Assembly: GCA_944381365.1 (NCBI GenBank)
Contig: CALWKW010000005.1
Location: 62,001 to 126,000, forward strand
Direction: 5' to 3'
From: an uncultured Christensenellaceae bacterium
GTDB taxonomy: Bacteria; Bacillota; Clostridia; Christensenellales; UBA3700
Length of the DNA: 64,000 nt
Of this stretch, positions 35,901-42,745 are shown piece by piece. Made by a program: the position numbers and the translations under genes. The first letter of the stretch is position 1, and every line of letters starts with the position of its first letter. Below the pieces are notes generated by a model. That model did no database searches. It had not been told where the DNA came from and saw nothing but the letters and a program-made list of their open reading frames with translations.

Positions 35901-36188
35901 TTATTCGCAACAACAGTCCTCACAGCTTATGTCCGCATCTCCCGTCTTTGTGCTGAGAGAATACTCCACGGGAAGACAAATGGCTACACATTGAGTGATT
36001 GTGATGTCCAAGCCACTGTCTTTGCATACGCATTGCGTAGCAGGTTGACCTATACATTGCATTGTAGGACATCCGAGAGAAACTTTCGGCTCTATCTTTA
36101 CGGGCAGATGTACCTGAGCAAGCTGTTTGCTCGTCATTGTACAACAAGCATTGAGATATCCGTTGTTTGCGATAGTATCTTCGTTCAT
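35901..36188 (-). CDS. Cysteine-rich protein of unknown function
   Basis: This 95-residue protein has 11 cysteines, several in pairs or clusters (ACC near the start, MQC, CVC, EDCCCE at the end), no signal peptide and no membrane segment. The segment VHLPVKIEPKVSLGC parallels ICVPVTIEPFAK in the neighbouring cysteine-rich gene, so the two are diverged paralogues. The ATG at 36188 is preceded by AGGAGG seven bases upstream. Small cytoplasmic cysteine-rich proteins in spore-forming Clostridia are often coat or exosporium components that become disulfide cross-linked; that role is inference here. Metal binding is the alternative. Confidence 0.65.
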   Translation of the reverse strand: MNEDTIANNGYLNACCTMTSKQLAQVHLPVKIEPKVSLGCPTMQCIGQPATQCVCKDSGLDITITQCVAICLPVEYSLSTKTGDADISCEDCCCE

Positions 36189-36212
36189 AGCCAACCCTCC
36201 TTTGTTATATCA

Positions 36213-36560
36213 TTATGCCAAAGGCTCTACCTTGTCTTCGGGGAAAGTCGTGGCACAATCTGTGCAGATATCCATATCGGAAGCACCCTTGCACTCTACA
36301 TAGGTCTCGCCCACGACTGCGTTTGCACCGAATTCTACGGGTACTGCCACGCAGATATTCTGACTTATCGTAAACGAGCATGTGCCGTTTTTGACACCGT
36401 TGCAGGGTTGGGTACCTGATACTACCGTTGCGTTGCCGCAACATTTTGTTTTTGTCGAATCTGTCTTAGCAAAAGGTTCGATTGTGACAGGCACGCAAAT
36501 ACTTGCTGCCTGATAGCCCACAGCGGGGCATGTCTGGTTGTCTATAATTTCGTTTGACAT
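36213..36560 (-). CDS. Cysteine-rich protein, paralogue of the next gene
   Basis: This 115-residue protein has 10 cysteines spread in a two-part repeat: ICVPVTIEPFAKTDSTKTKCC near residue 22 and ICVAVPVEFGANAVVGETYVEC near residue 69. The halves share an I-C-V-x-V pattern followed by a downstream cysteine, so the protein may itself be an internal duplication. There is no signal peptide or membrane segment. AAGGAAAT precedes the ATG, with a small GTCC/GGAC hairpin upstream. It is probably co-transcribed with the 95-residue paralogue 24 bases downstream. A spore-surface structural role is plausible but not shown. Confidence 0.65.
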   Translation of the reverse strand: MSNEIIDNQTCPAVGYQAASICVPVTIEPFAKTDSTKTKCCGNATVVSGTQPCNGVKNGTCSFTISQNICVAVPVEFGANAVVGETYVECKGASDMDICTDCATTFPEDKVEPLA

Positions 36561-36722
36561 ATCAATTTCCTTGTCCTTATCAGGACACTACATAGTATGT
36601 TTTTAATCAAAAAAAGGTTATTGAATACAGAAAAAATCGGCGAAAGTTTTTGTATGTATTATATCAAAAAACATGCTCGGTTTTTTTCAAATACCATTTT
36701 TTGTTTTGATAAGAAAATGTGG

Positions 36723-36751
36723 TTGACAAGTATTTTTGTTGTTGATATAAT
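36723..36751 (+). promoter_or_regulatory. Near-perfect promoter of a MATE exporter gene
   Basis: TTGACA (36723-36728), 17-base spacer ending TGA, TATAAT (36746-36751). It matches the sigma-A consensus at every position and has an extended -10. Expected transcription start is about 36758. Confidence 0.9.
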
Positions 36752-36757
36752 GCAAGT

Positions 36758-36845
36758 AGTAGAAACTCATCGGAGGGTGACATAAAAGATTATGCACCGG
36801 ATAAGAGAGTTGGTTGAAAAGCCGATTTGCTTATCCGGTTTTTTT
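36758..36845 (+). promoter_or_regulatory. Short leader with transcription attenuator before the MATE gene
   Basis: The leader is about 88 bases. ACCGGATAAG (36796-36805) pairs with CTTATCCGGT (36830-36839) and is followed by seven T residues, a strong intrinsic terminator placed between promoter and start codon. A GGAGGGTGA sequence lies upstream (from 36772). Because the promoter is near-perfect and the terminator would stop most transcripts, read-through must be the controlled step. Whether a metabolite, an antibiotic-stalled leader peptide or a protein controls it is unknown. Confidence 0.7.
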
Positions 36846-36859
36846 ATAGAGAGGGAAAT

Positions 36860-38281
36860 ATGGATTTGTTGGGCGGAAATATCAAAAAGACATATTTTAA
36901 GTATCTTGGCACAAGTATTGGCGGTGCTTTGGTAATATCTGTTTATTCACTTGTCGACTGCATAATGGTAGGACACTATCAAGGGCCTGACGGCACGGCT
37001 GCTCTTGCTATCATAATGCCTATTTGGACGACCATACTTTCGCTGGGTATTTTGTGCGGCACGGGCGGTGCGGTACTCATGTCCAAATTGAGAGGCGAGG
37101 GCGAAAAACTTGAAGGCGATATGTATTTTACAACCGCCACTATTTTCTGTGCAGTGCTTACATTTATAGTATGGATGATTATTCTTATCATTCCCGAGCC
37201 TTTGCTCAGACTTTTCGGTGCAAACGACAATATTTTGCCGCATGCCATGGACTATATAAAATACCTCAAGTATTTTGTACCTCTTTTTACTTTCGGACAG
37301 CTTTTCAGCTCATTCATAAGAAATGACAATGCTCCTGCAAAAGCCATGATAGCAGTAGTCAGCGGAGGTATATTCAATATCGTAGGCGACTATCTTCTCG
37401 TATTCACATTCGATATGGGTATTGCGGGTGCGGGACTTGCTACATCCTTAGGACAGGTGCTTGGATTCAGCATACTCATATCTCACTTCTTTTCAAAAAA
37501 GTGCACTTTGAAGTTTGTCAGAATAAAGAAGTTTTTTGTGCGTGCAGGCAAGATTCTTGCGGTAGGTTTTCCCACATTCATCATAGATGTGGCAATCGGC
37601 GTGACAATTTTGCTTTTCAACAATCAGATTATGAAATACCACGGCGAACCTGCTCTTGCAGTCTACGGCATTATCGTAAATGTCAATTATTTTGTTCAGA
37701 GTGTGGCTTACGGCGTGGGACAATCGGCACAGCCTCTTATCTCCATAAATTACGGAGCAAAACAGCTTGACAGAGTAAAGCAAACCGCTAAGTATGCTTG
37801 GATATCTTCGGCGGTCGTGGGCATTGCCTTCTTCATATTGGCAGAGAGCATTCCTATGCCTTTGACAAAACTCTTTATGAAGGTCACGCCTGAAGTAGAG
37901 CTTATTGCAGAAAACATTATGAGACTTTATTGTATTTGTTATATATTGCTGCCGATAAATATTTTCTCCACATATTATTTGCAGGCTATAATGAAGGCAA
38001 AAGCATCTATGGTTATTTCATTGTTGAGAGCTGTCGTACTTTCGAGCATATTGCTTTTTGTATTGCCTGCGATATTCGGAAAAGACGGCTTGTGGTATGT
38101 TATGACTGTGACAGAAGCTTTGACATTTATCGTGATGATAATTATCACAAGACACTTTGATAAAAAGCTTGTCGTGCCCCAAAAGCCTACCGTAGTGCAA
38201 GCTCTCGACAGCCTCTTTGACGGCAAAGAGGAAAATCAGGATTTGTCTATTGAGCAAAAAATCAATGATAACCAAAATTAA
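36860..38281 (+). CDS. MATE-family efflux transporter
   Basis: This 473-residue, 12-segment membrane protein of the MATE/MOP family has an N-lobe with VDCIMVGHYQGPDGTAAL, the NDNAPAKAMI turn after segment 4, and a C-lobe repeat with GQSAQPLISINYGA. A charged cytoplasmic tail ends the chain. MATE proteins export cationic drugs or metabolites in exchange for protons or sodium. The start at 36860 has GAGGG seven bases upstream, just after the attenuator T-tract; an upstream TTG would lie inside the terminator stem. Expression is predicted to depend on terminator read-through. Confidence 0.9.
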   Translation: MDLLGGNIKKTYFKYLGTSIGGALVISVYSLVDCIMVGHYQGPDGTAALAIIMPIWTTILSLGILCGTGGAVLMSKLRGEGEKLEGDMYFTTATIFCAVLTFIVWMIILIIPEPLLRLFGANDNILPHAMDYIKYLKYFVPLFTFGQLFSSFIRNDNAPAKAMIAVVSGGIFNIVGDYLLVFTFDMGIAGAGLATSLGQVLGFSILISHFFSKKCTLKFVRIKKFFVRAGKILAVGFPTFIIDVAIGVTILLFNNQIMKYHGEPALAVYGIIVNVNYFVQSVAYGVGQSAQPLISINYGAKQLDRVKQTAKYAWISSAVVGIAFFILAESIPMPLTKLFMKVTPEVELIAENIMRLYCICYILLPINIFSTYYLQAIMKAKASMVISLLRAVVLSSILLFVLPAIFGKDGLWYVMTVTEALTFIVMIIITRHFDKKLVVPQKPTVVQALDSLFDGKEENQDLSIEQKINDNQN

Positions 38282-38361
38282 AATGGTATGTCGTTGTAAA
38301 TGCTATCGAATAATATTTTAAATATCAAAGATATGTAAGAACATAAAAAGCATACAAAAGT

Positions 38362-38388
38362 AAAAAAGACGGCATTGCCGTCTTTTTT
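38362..38388. terminator. Bidirectional terminator between the MATE and TM2 genes
   Basis: AAAAAAGACGGC-ATT-GCCGTCTTTTTT is symmetric, with A- and T-tracts on both sides, between convergent genes. Confidence 0.92.
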
Positions 38389-38418
38389 ACGCTCAAAAAA
38401 TTATAAAGGATTTAGAGT

Positions 38419-38775
38419 TTATCTTATATTAAACTCATTGAGGATTTTCATTACATTGTTGAGATTGATTGTCTTTGCTTTTCTAAAACATACAAAGATA
38501 TCGACAAAAGGCCATATATAAAATGTAATCCAGCCAAAAAGCAATTTGAATACGCCGAGACCTATATCGCCCAGCACAAATCTGTCGACACCCAATCCGC
38601 CGAAGAATATCGATAAGAGCAATATCATTAAAGGACTTTTATAGGGATAGTTTATGAGTATTTCCGCAAGACGGTCGTCTGCGTTTTCAAGTTTTAATTT
38701 TATGATAGGCAATGCTTCTGACGGTATTTTCGATGAAAGAGTCTGAATACATGCCCTTATATTTTCCTGTGTCAT
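38419..38775 (-). CDS. TM2-domain membrane protein
   Basis: This 118-residue protein has an N-terminal helical region (about 1-45) followed by a TM2 domain: two membrane segments (about 49-65 and 77-100) with the hallmark FFGGLGVDRFVLGDIGLGVFKLL and a DIF motif in the second helix. Function of TM2 proteins in bacteria is poorly defined. A perfect sigma-A promoter and GGAGGAAAT ribosome binding site precede the start. Confidence 0.85.
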   Translation of the reverse strand: MTQENIRACIQTLSSKIPSEALPIIKLKLENADDRLAEILINYPYKSPLMILLLSIFFGGLGVDRFVLGDIGLGVFKLLFGWITFYIWPFVDIFVCFRKAKTINLNNVMKILNEFNIR

Positions 38776-38793
38776 ATTTCCTCCTACAATTCA

Positions 38794-38822
38794 ATTATAT
38801 ATCAGCCTATAAGTGTTGTCAA
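38794..38822 (-). promoter_or_regulatory. Promoter of the TM2 gene
   Basis: On the minus strand: TTGACA (38822-38817), 17-base spacer, TATAAT (38799-38794), then GGAGG and ATG. Confidence 0.88.
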
Positions 38823-38932
38823 TACGGCTTTTTTACTATTATTGCAAGTTTTGACAATGAAATACATAATTTTGAAAAATTTTGACAGCGGGTTTTTATT
38901 TAGCGATAGGATAAAGTTTTTTGTCCAAAAAG

Positions 38933-38958
38933 ACAAAAAAGTCTTTAAAAAAAGACTT
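38933..38958 (-). terminator. Terminator of the cobalamin-uptake operon
   Basis: On the minus strand AAGTCTTT-TTTT-AAAGACTT is followed by TTTTTT. It lies about 75 bases after the ECF S-component stop codon. Confidence 0.8.
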
Positions 38959-39033
38959 CATTAGGCAAAAATATTGTAATTATTAATTATAATGAGATTA
39001 TTTACAATATAATATTTAAAAAGTCAAATCAAT

Positions 39034-39678
39034 TTAGTCAGATTTTTTGGATTGATCGATATTATTCTCAGAAGAAATATCCTCTAAAGGGGAGGTAAGT
39101 TTTTCGCCGCTTTTTCTCAATTTTTTTATTTTTACGCTTTTGAATTTTTGAGGGCATAAATTGTCAATTCTGTCGACAAGGGGTCTGAACAAAATCAAAA
39201 ACAAAAAGAGATTGCAAAATATCTGCACAAGATAAAAAGAAATACCTCTCACATAGATTATAGAAAATCTGTACCAAAATCTCTCATAAAAGCCTGTGAG
39301 AAGTCCCGTATCCACCAAAGAGCTGAGCACTCCGAAAAAGATTGTCATCATTACCGCACATAAAGTAGCGATAAATCTGTTTTTTATATCGAATCTTCCT
39401 AGCAGGACAAATACAAATGTCAAAAGCGGCCAATATATAAAATAAGTCAGCACCCAAGTGTTTATGCCCCAGACAAAACACTCGATAATCACAAAAATGT
39501 ATGTGGCTATCATTCCCGACCAGCCAAATACAAATCCGTATAACGCACACAGCAAAGTCACAATTTCGACATTAGGAAGGAAGGCAAGTGCCAGCTTGCC
39601 TCCTTCTAGAGTCGCCGCCATGACGGCAATCAGTGCCAATTTTATAGCTCTTGAGCGATGTGTTGTTTTGTCTTGCAT
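39034..39678 (-). CDS. ECF transporter S component, predicted cobalamin-specific
   Basis: This 214-residue membrane protein has about six hydrophobic segments in residues 10-170 and a basic/charged cytoplasmic C-terminal tail (about 172-214). The first segment has the small-residue pattern ALIAVMAAT that S-components use to contact EcfT, and the next segment begins LPNVEIVTLL, a sequence common in CbrT-like S-components. It follows a DUF4430 lipoprotein under a cobalamin riboswitch, so vitamin B12 or a corrinoid is the likely substrate. The energising EcfA/A'/T module is not in this window and is presumably shared from elsewhere in the genome. Confidence 0.82.
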   Translation of the reverse strand: MQDKTTHRSRAIKLALIAVMAATLEGGKLALAFLPNVEIVTLLCALYGFVFGWSGMIATYIFVIIECFVWGINTWVLTYFIYWPLLTFVFVLLGRFDIKNRFIATLCAVMMTIFFGVLSSLVDTGLLTGFYERFWYRFSIIYVRGISFYLVQIFCNLFLFLILFRPLVDRIDNLCPQKFKSVKIKKLRKSGEKLTSPLEDISSENNIDQSKKSD

Positions 39679-39709
39679 AAACTATGTATTATCGATAATA
39701 TGTTTTATA

Positions 39710-40186
39710 TTAATAAGTGCCTTTTGTGATAATAATCGTACAGCCTGCCACTACGCTCATAGAGCTTGCACCAAAGTCGCTGGATGTACAAGTCTTGTCT
39801 TTGTATGTTATGGTAGTAGCCCATTCGCCCATAGAGATATCGCTTTTTACATCGGTATAGAGAGCCACATATACGCCTGTACCTTCTTTAATACCGTTGA
39901 CTTGTGTCAGGTAATCGCCGTAAGAGCTCGACTGAGAAGTATAGGTGAGTTCGCCTTTGTTTTTGAGATAATCGAGCACAGTCATAAGACCTGTCTTTTT
40001 GTCATCGCCTGAGCCGAGAGTGGAGAGGTCTACTGAATATTCTTTTGTATTGTCTTCGTCAAGTACGACAAGAGTCATATAACCTGACTTGTCCACTTCG
40101 CCGCCGGGGTTGATGCAGGCAAAAAGCGAAACTGCAAGAATGCTTACGAGCAAGATTGCTACAATGATTTTAGAAAATTTTTTCAT
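39710..40186 (-). CDS. DUF4430-domain lipoprotein, predicted cobalamin binding
   Basis: This 158-residue protein has a signal peptide with lipobox SLFAC (C24), then an extracytoplasmic DUF4430 domain of about 125 residues: LMTVLDYLKNKGELTYT, YGDYLTQVNGIKEGTG, and a glycine-linked C-terminal strand. DUF4430 is related to the C-terminal domain of transcobalamin/intrinsic factor. Position behind a cobalamin riboswitch and 31 bases before an ECF S-component supports a role in capturing B12 at the cell surface and handing it to the transporter. Confidence 0.85.
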   Translation of the reverse strand: MKKFSKIIVAILLVSILAVSLFACINPGGEVDKSGYMTLVVLDEDNTKEYSVDLSTLGSGDDKKTGLMTVLDYLKNKGELTYTSQSSSYGDYLTQVNGIKEGTGVYVALYTDVKSDISMGEWATTITYKDKTCTSSDFGASSMSVVAGCTIIITKGTY

Positions 40187-40242
40187 ATATTACTCCTTAA
40201 AAGTTTTTTATCAGTCTGAATAAAAACTTGTCTTAAAGAGCA

Positions 40243-40270
40243 TAAAAAAACCCTTTTTGAAAAAAGGGGT
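40243..40270 (-). terminator. Regulatory terminator of the cobalamin riboswitch
   Basis: On the minus strand ACCCCTTTTTT-C-AAAAAGGG is followed by TTTTTTT, between the aptamer and the DUF4430 start codon. This is the expression platform expected for B12-dependent premature termination. Confidence 0.85.
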
Positions 40271-40312
40271 GGCAAAACACAACTTTATCTCCCACCGAAA
40301 CAAGTTTTTTTA

Positions 40313-40473
40313 TCGTCAAGGCAGGTCTCCTGACTTACGACTTCATACCTTTTGCCCGTCTTCCCCTCTCGGGTGACATTTGGGCAATCGTAGTCGATAC
40401 AGTAGCGGGGCTGTCAAGGATTGTCACCTTGTTCCCTTATTAATGTACGGCATTGCCGAAACAACCTTTACGA
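40313..40473 (-). ncRNA. Cobalamin (adenosylcobalamin) riboswitch
   Basis: Read on the minus strand: P1 strand TCGTAAAGG (40473-40465), AGGGAACAAGGTG, the conserved core GACAGCCCCGCTACTGT, a GGGGAAG segment, and the B12 box AGTCAGGAGACCTGCC (40335-40320), closed by CCTTGACGA (40321-40313) pairing with P1. All core elements of the cobalamin family are present in order. It controls the DUF4430/ECF operon through the downstream terminator, shutting it when cobalamin is plentiful. Confidence 0.97.
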
Positions 40474-40494
40474 TTTTTATATCAATGTACAATC

Positions 40495-40523
40495 ATTATA
40501 CATAAAAAAATTTCTAAAATCAA
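40495..40523 (-). promoter_or_regulatory. Promoter of the cobalamin operon
   Basis: On the minus strand: TTGATT (40523-40518), 17-base spacer ending in TG plus one more base, TATAAT (40500-40495), 22 bases before the riboswitch aptamer. Confidence 0.75.
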
Positions 40524-40616
40524 CAAATAGTCGTCTATTCTTTTTTCTTTATCAATTTGTCTAATATTTTATTTTGTATTTTCTTTGGAATATTTTTTGA
40601 AGCAAAAGAAAAAATA

Positions 40617-40687
40617 AGTATATCTATATTAGTATATCTATATTTTTATTGTATATATTGATATGCGTTAATAGTCTATCAATATAT
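40617..40687. repeat. Tandem 14-mer and inverted repeat upstream of the RsgI-like gene
   Basis: AGTATATCTATATT is repeated perfectly in tandem (40617-40630, 40631-40644). It is followed by a perfect 11-bp inverted repeat, ATATATTGATA (40653-40663) and TATCAATATAT (40677-40687). The region between the cobalamin promoter and the RsgI-like gene is otherwise AT-rich without coding signal. These may be regulator binding sites for either divergent gene. Confidence 0.6.
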
Positions 40688-40846
40688 TTATATTCAAAAA
40701 GATAAATCTAGACAGTAAAAATCGGCATAATTTCTCTTAAAAATCGCTTCTTAACAAAAACTTAAAAAATTTTTCGAAATTTTCCAATAAACTTAATTTT
40801 TGCAATGTTTATTATGTAAACAAACCCCATGAAGGAGGATGCATTT

Positions 40847-42274
40847 ATGAAAAAATCAGTGGTTGCTATATTGATAGCGGTTTTGCTCGTGGGCACGATT
40901 TTTTCTTTTGCAGGTTGCAAGGAAACAAAACAAGTGGCTACAAGCTATGTATCAATGGATATAAACCCTTCGGTAGAACTCGTACTTGACCAAAACAATA
41001 ATGTTATTTCATACAGCTGTGAAAATGAGGACGCACTTCTTATGCTTTACGGCGAGAATATTATAGGTCTTAATGTGGACAAGGCGAGCCAAAAAATTAT
41101 CGATTTGGCGATTGAATTCGGTTATCTTACTGAAGACAACTGCGGCGTTCAGGTAAATGTTGCCAGCGATAATTCAAAAGTAGAGACAAATATTCTCGAC
41201 AAAATCGGTGTTGTAGTAGAAAAGGCAGAAGGCAAACTCAGCTTTGAAGTAAACTACAACAAAGAAGGCTCTTTTGTACTCAATTATGAGCTTGCAAAAC
41301 TCAAAGAGAAAAATCCCGACAATTCCTACTATCAGAATCTTACGGCAGGCAAACTCGAAGTTATCAACAGTGCACTCGCTTGCGATTGGACTTTGACAAT
41401 GGACGAAGCTGTCAAGATGAGTGTAGCAGATTTGCTCAAAGTAGTGGACAATGCTTATAGCAAACTCGAAAATTATTCGACAGAGGCATTCGAGACAGCA
41501 AAGGCAATTGCTACAAGCTTGTATGAAGAGACAGTAATCTCGGCAGAAGATGCAGTTTATGTATATAAATACGGACAATTCAAGACAGACGGCATCATTG
41601 GCGGTATCGAGGCTGGTCTTGCAATAGTAGAATACGGCGGAGTAAGAGCAGCAGCCAGAGGTATCAATGCTTTGGCAGAGACAATGGTAGTAGCAGAAAG
41701 ATTTGCAAATGAGATAATGGCATCAGCAGAAGCAAAGGCAATCGCTGACGAACTCGGTATAGACACATCTGTGCTTGAGGACAGCGAAGGAAATGTGACA
41801 GTAGAAAGCATCAGTGCATATATCGATAAGCAGGCAAAGAATGCAAGTCAGGAGACAGCTGAGGAAATAAACGCAAGACTTACTCTTGCAGTACAAAAAC
41901 TCGAAGAATACAAAGAAGAAATCGCTGACAAGCCTTTGGCAAGCGAATATCTCACAAAGATACAATCATTGCTTGCTTCAATCAAAGTAGAGGGAATAGA
42001 ATTCTCAGATAAAATCACAATAGACGATTTCAAGCAATTAGCAGTAAAACTCAACGAATATGCGTTGGAAAAGAAAGAGCTTATGGACAATAGTCTTACT
42101 GACGAACAACTCAAAGAGATAGCAGACGCACAGAAAAAAGCCGTAGACGCACTCACAAGCGAATACGAAAAGTGCATGAACGCAATTTCAGACGCAGAGC
42201 AAGAGGCAAAGACCTATCTCGAAAATTTGAGAAAGGAGAGATTGGAATATCTCGAGTCCAAGGCTCAACAATAA
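40847..42274 (+). CDS. Lipoprotein with RsgI-type domain and coiled-coil C-terminus
   Basis: This 475-residue exported protein has a signal peptide and lipobox SFAGC (C25 or nearby). The first mature domain, TSYVSMDINPSVELVLDQ with NNNVISY, GENIIGLNVDKASQKI and a G-Y-L end, matches the extracytoplasmic region that follows the membrane helix in RsgI anti-sigma factors (DINPS motif). Unlike RsgI it has no cytoplasmic anti-sigma domain. The rest is alpha-helical and coiled-coil-like, rich in Ala, Glu and Lys. The ATG at 40847 has AAGGAGG at good spacing; an earlier ATG at 40829 lies upstream of that site. It could be a decoy or sensor domain released from the sigma-I pathway, or a structural envelope protein. 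Confidence 0.75.
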   Translation: MKKSVVAILIAVLLVGTIFSFAGCKETKQVATSYVSMDINPSVELVLDQNNNVISYSCENEDALLMLYGENIIGLNVDKASQKIIDLAIEFGYLTEDNCGVQVNVASDNSKVETNILDKIGVVVEKAEGKLSFEVNYNKEGSFVLNYELAKLKEKNPDNSYYQNLTAGKLEVINSALACDWTLTMDEAVKMSVADLLKVVDNAYSKLENYSTEAFETAKAIATSLYEETVISAEDAVYVYKYGQFKTDGIIGGIEAGLAIVEYGGVRAAARGINALAETMVVAERFANEIMASAEAKAIADELGIDTSVLEDSEGNVTVESISAYIDKQAKNASQETAEEINARLTLAVQKLEEYKEEIADKPLASEYLTKIQSLLASIKVEGIEFSDKITIDDFKQLAVKLNEYALEKKELMDNSLTDEQLKEIADAQKKAVDALTSEYEKCMNAISDAEQEAKTYLENLRKERLEYLESKAQQ

Positions 42275-42304
42275 TCAAGCCATAACCTAATCCCACACAA
42301 CTTA

Positions 42305-42347
42305 CAAACGAGCGGTAGCCTCAGGGCGACCGCTCGTTTGTTTAAAT
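42305..42347 (+). terminator. Rho-independent terminator of the RsgI-like gene
   Basis: CAAACGAGCGGT (42305-42316) pairs with ACCGCTCGTTTG (42329-42340); an inner GCC/GGC extends the stem. TTTAAATCTTTTT follows. Confidence 0.85.
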
Positions 42348-42429
42348 CTTTTTGTTGGATTTTGTTGTGGGTAATTTTATTTGAAATTTTTATAATTTTA
42401 AATAAATCAAATTATATTATTTTCCCAAA

Positions 42430-42579
42430 TCACAAATCGTCTGCATCTTGAGTGGGAGTGCCAGTAATCACTTCGCCGTTTGTGGATGTGCCGGTATATG
42501 CACCGTTAATATCATAGGGGCTGAGCAAAGGCGTTGCGAGCTGGGCTACTTTTTTTGACAATCTTTTTTTGTTTGACAT
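42430..42579 (-). CDS. Small conserved-looking protein ending in QDADDL
   Basis: This is a 49-residue protein with a basic N-terminal half (MSNKKRLSKKVAQLAT), a segment SPYDINGAYTGTSTNGE, and an acidic tail TQDADDL. The ATG at 42579 has AAGGAG at proper spacing; a longer reading frame from 42675 has no ribosome binding site. No membrane segment or known domain. Basic leader, glycine/threonine-rich middle and acidic end recall small precursor or chaperone-binding peptides, but no modification enzyme lies nearby. I do not recognise its function. Confidence 0.6.
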   Translation of the reverse strand: MSNKKRLSKKVAQLATPLLSPYDINGAYTGTSTNGEVITGTPTQDADDL

Positions 42580-42701
42580 AAAAATCTCCTTGTGTATTGT
42601 TTTGATTAGTATGAGCAAAGTTTTTGTTTTTATGTCAAAATTAAAAACAGTGATCTTTTGTAATAGCTTTGTCAAATCACATCAAGAAAATGTATTTGCT
42701 A

Positions 42702-42730
42702 TGGACAAGCAAAAAGGTATGTGATATACT
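42702..42730 (+). promoter_or_regulatory. Promoter of the Fe-ADH-like/queH operon
   Basis: TGGACA (42702-42707), 17-base spacer ending TGA, TATACT (42725-42730), 15 bases before the start codon. Confidence 0.65.
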
Positions 42731-42745
42731 GAATTTGAGGTAAAT

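Noticed and set aside
35817..36419. 200-residue plus-strand frame opposite the cysteine-rich genes
   Set aside because: The minus-strand frames have good ribosome binding sites and paralogous sequence; the plus frame has neither.
36791..36930. Leader peptide frame starting in the MATE attenuator
   Set aside because: The ATG at 36791 is 15 bases after GGAGG and the frame runs deep into the MATE gene, so it is not a convincing leader peptide.
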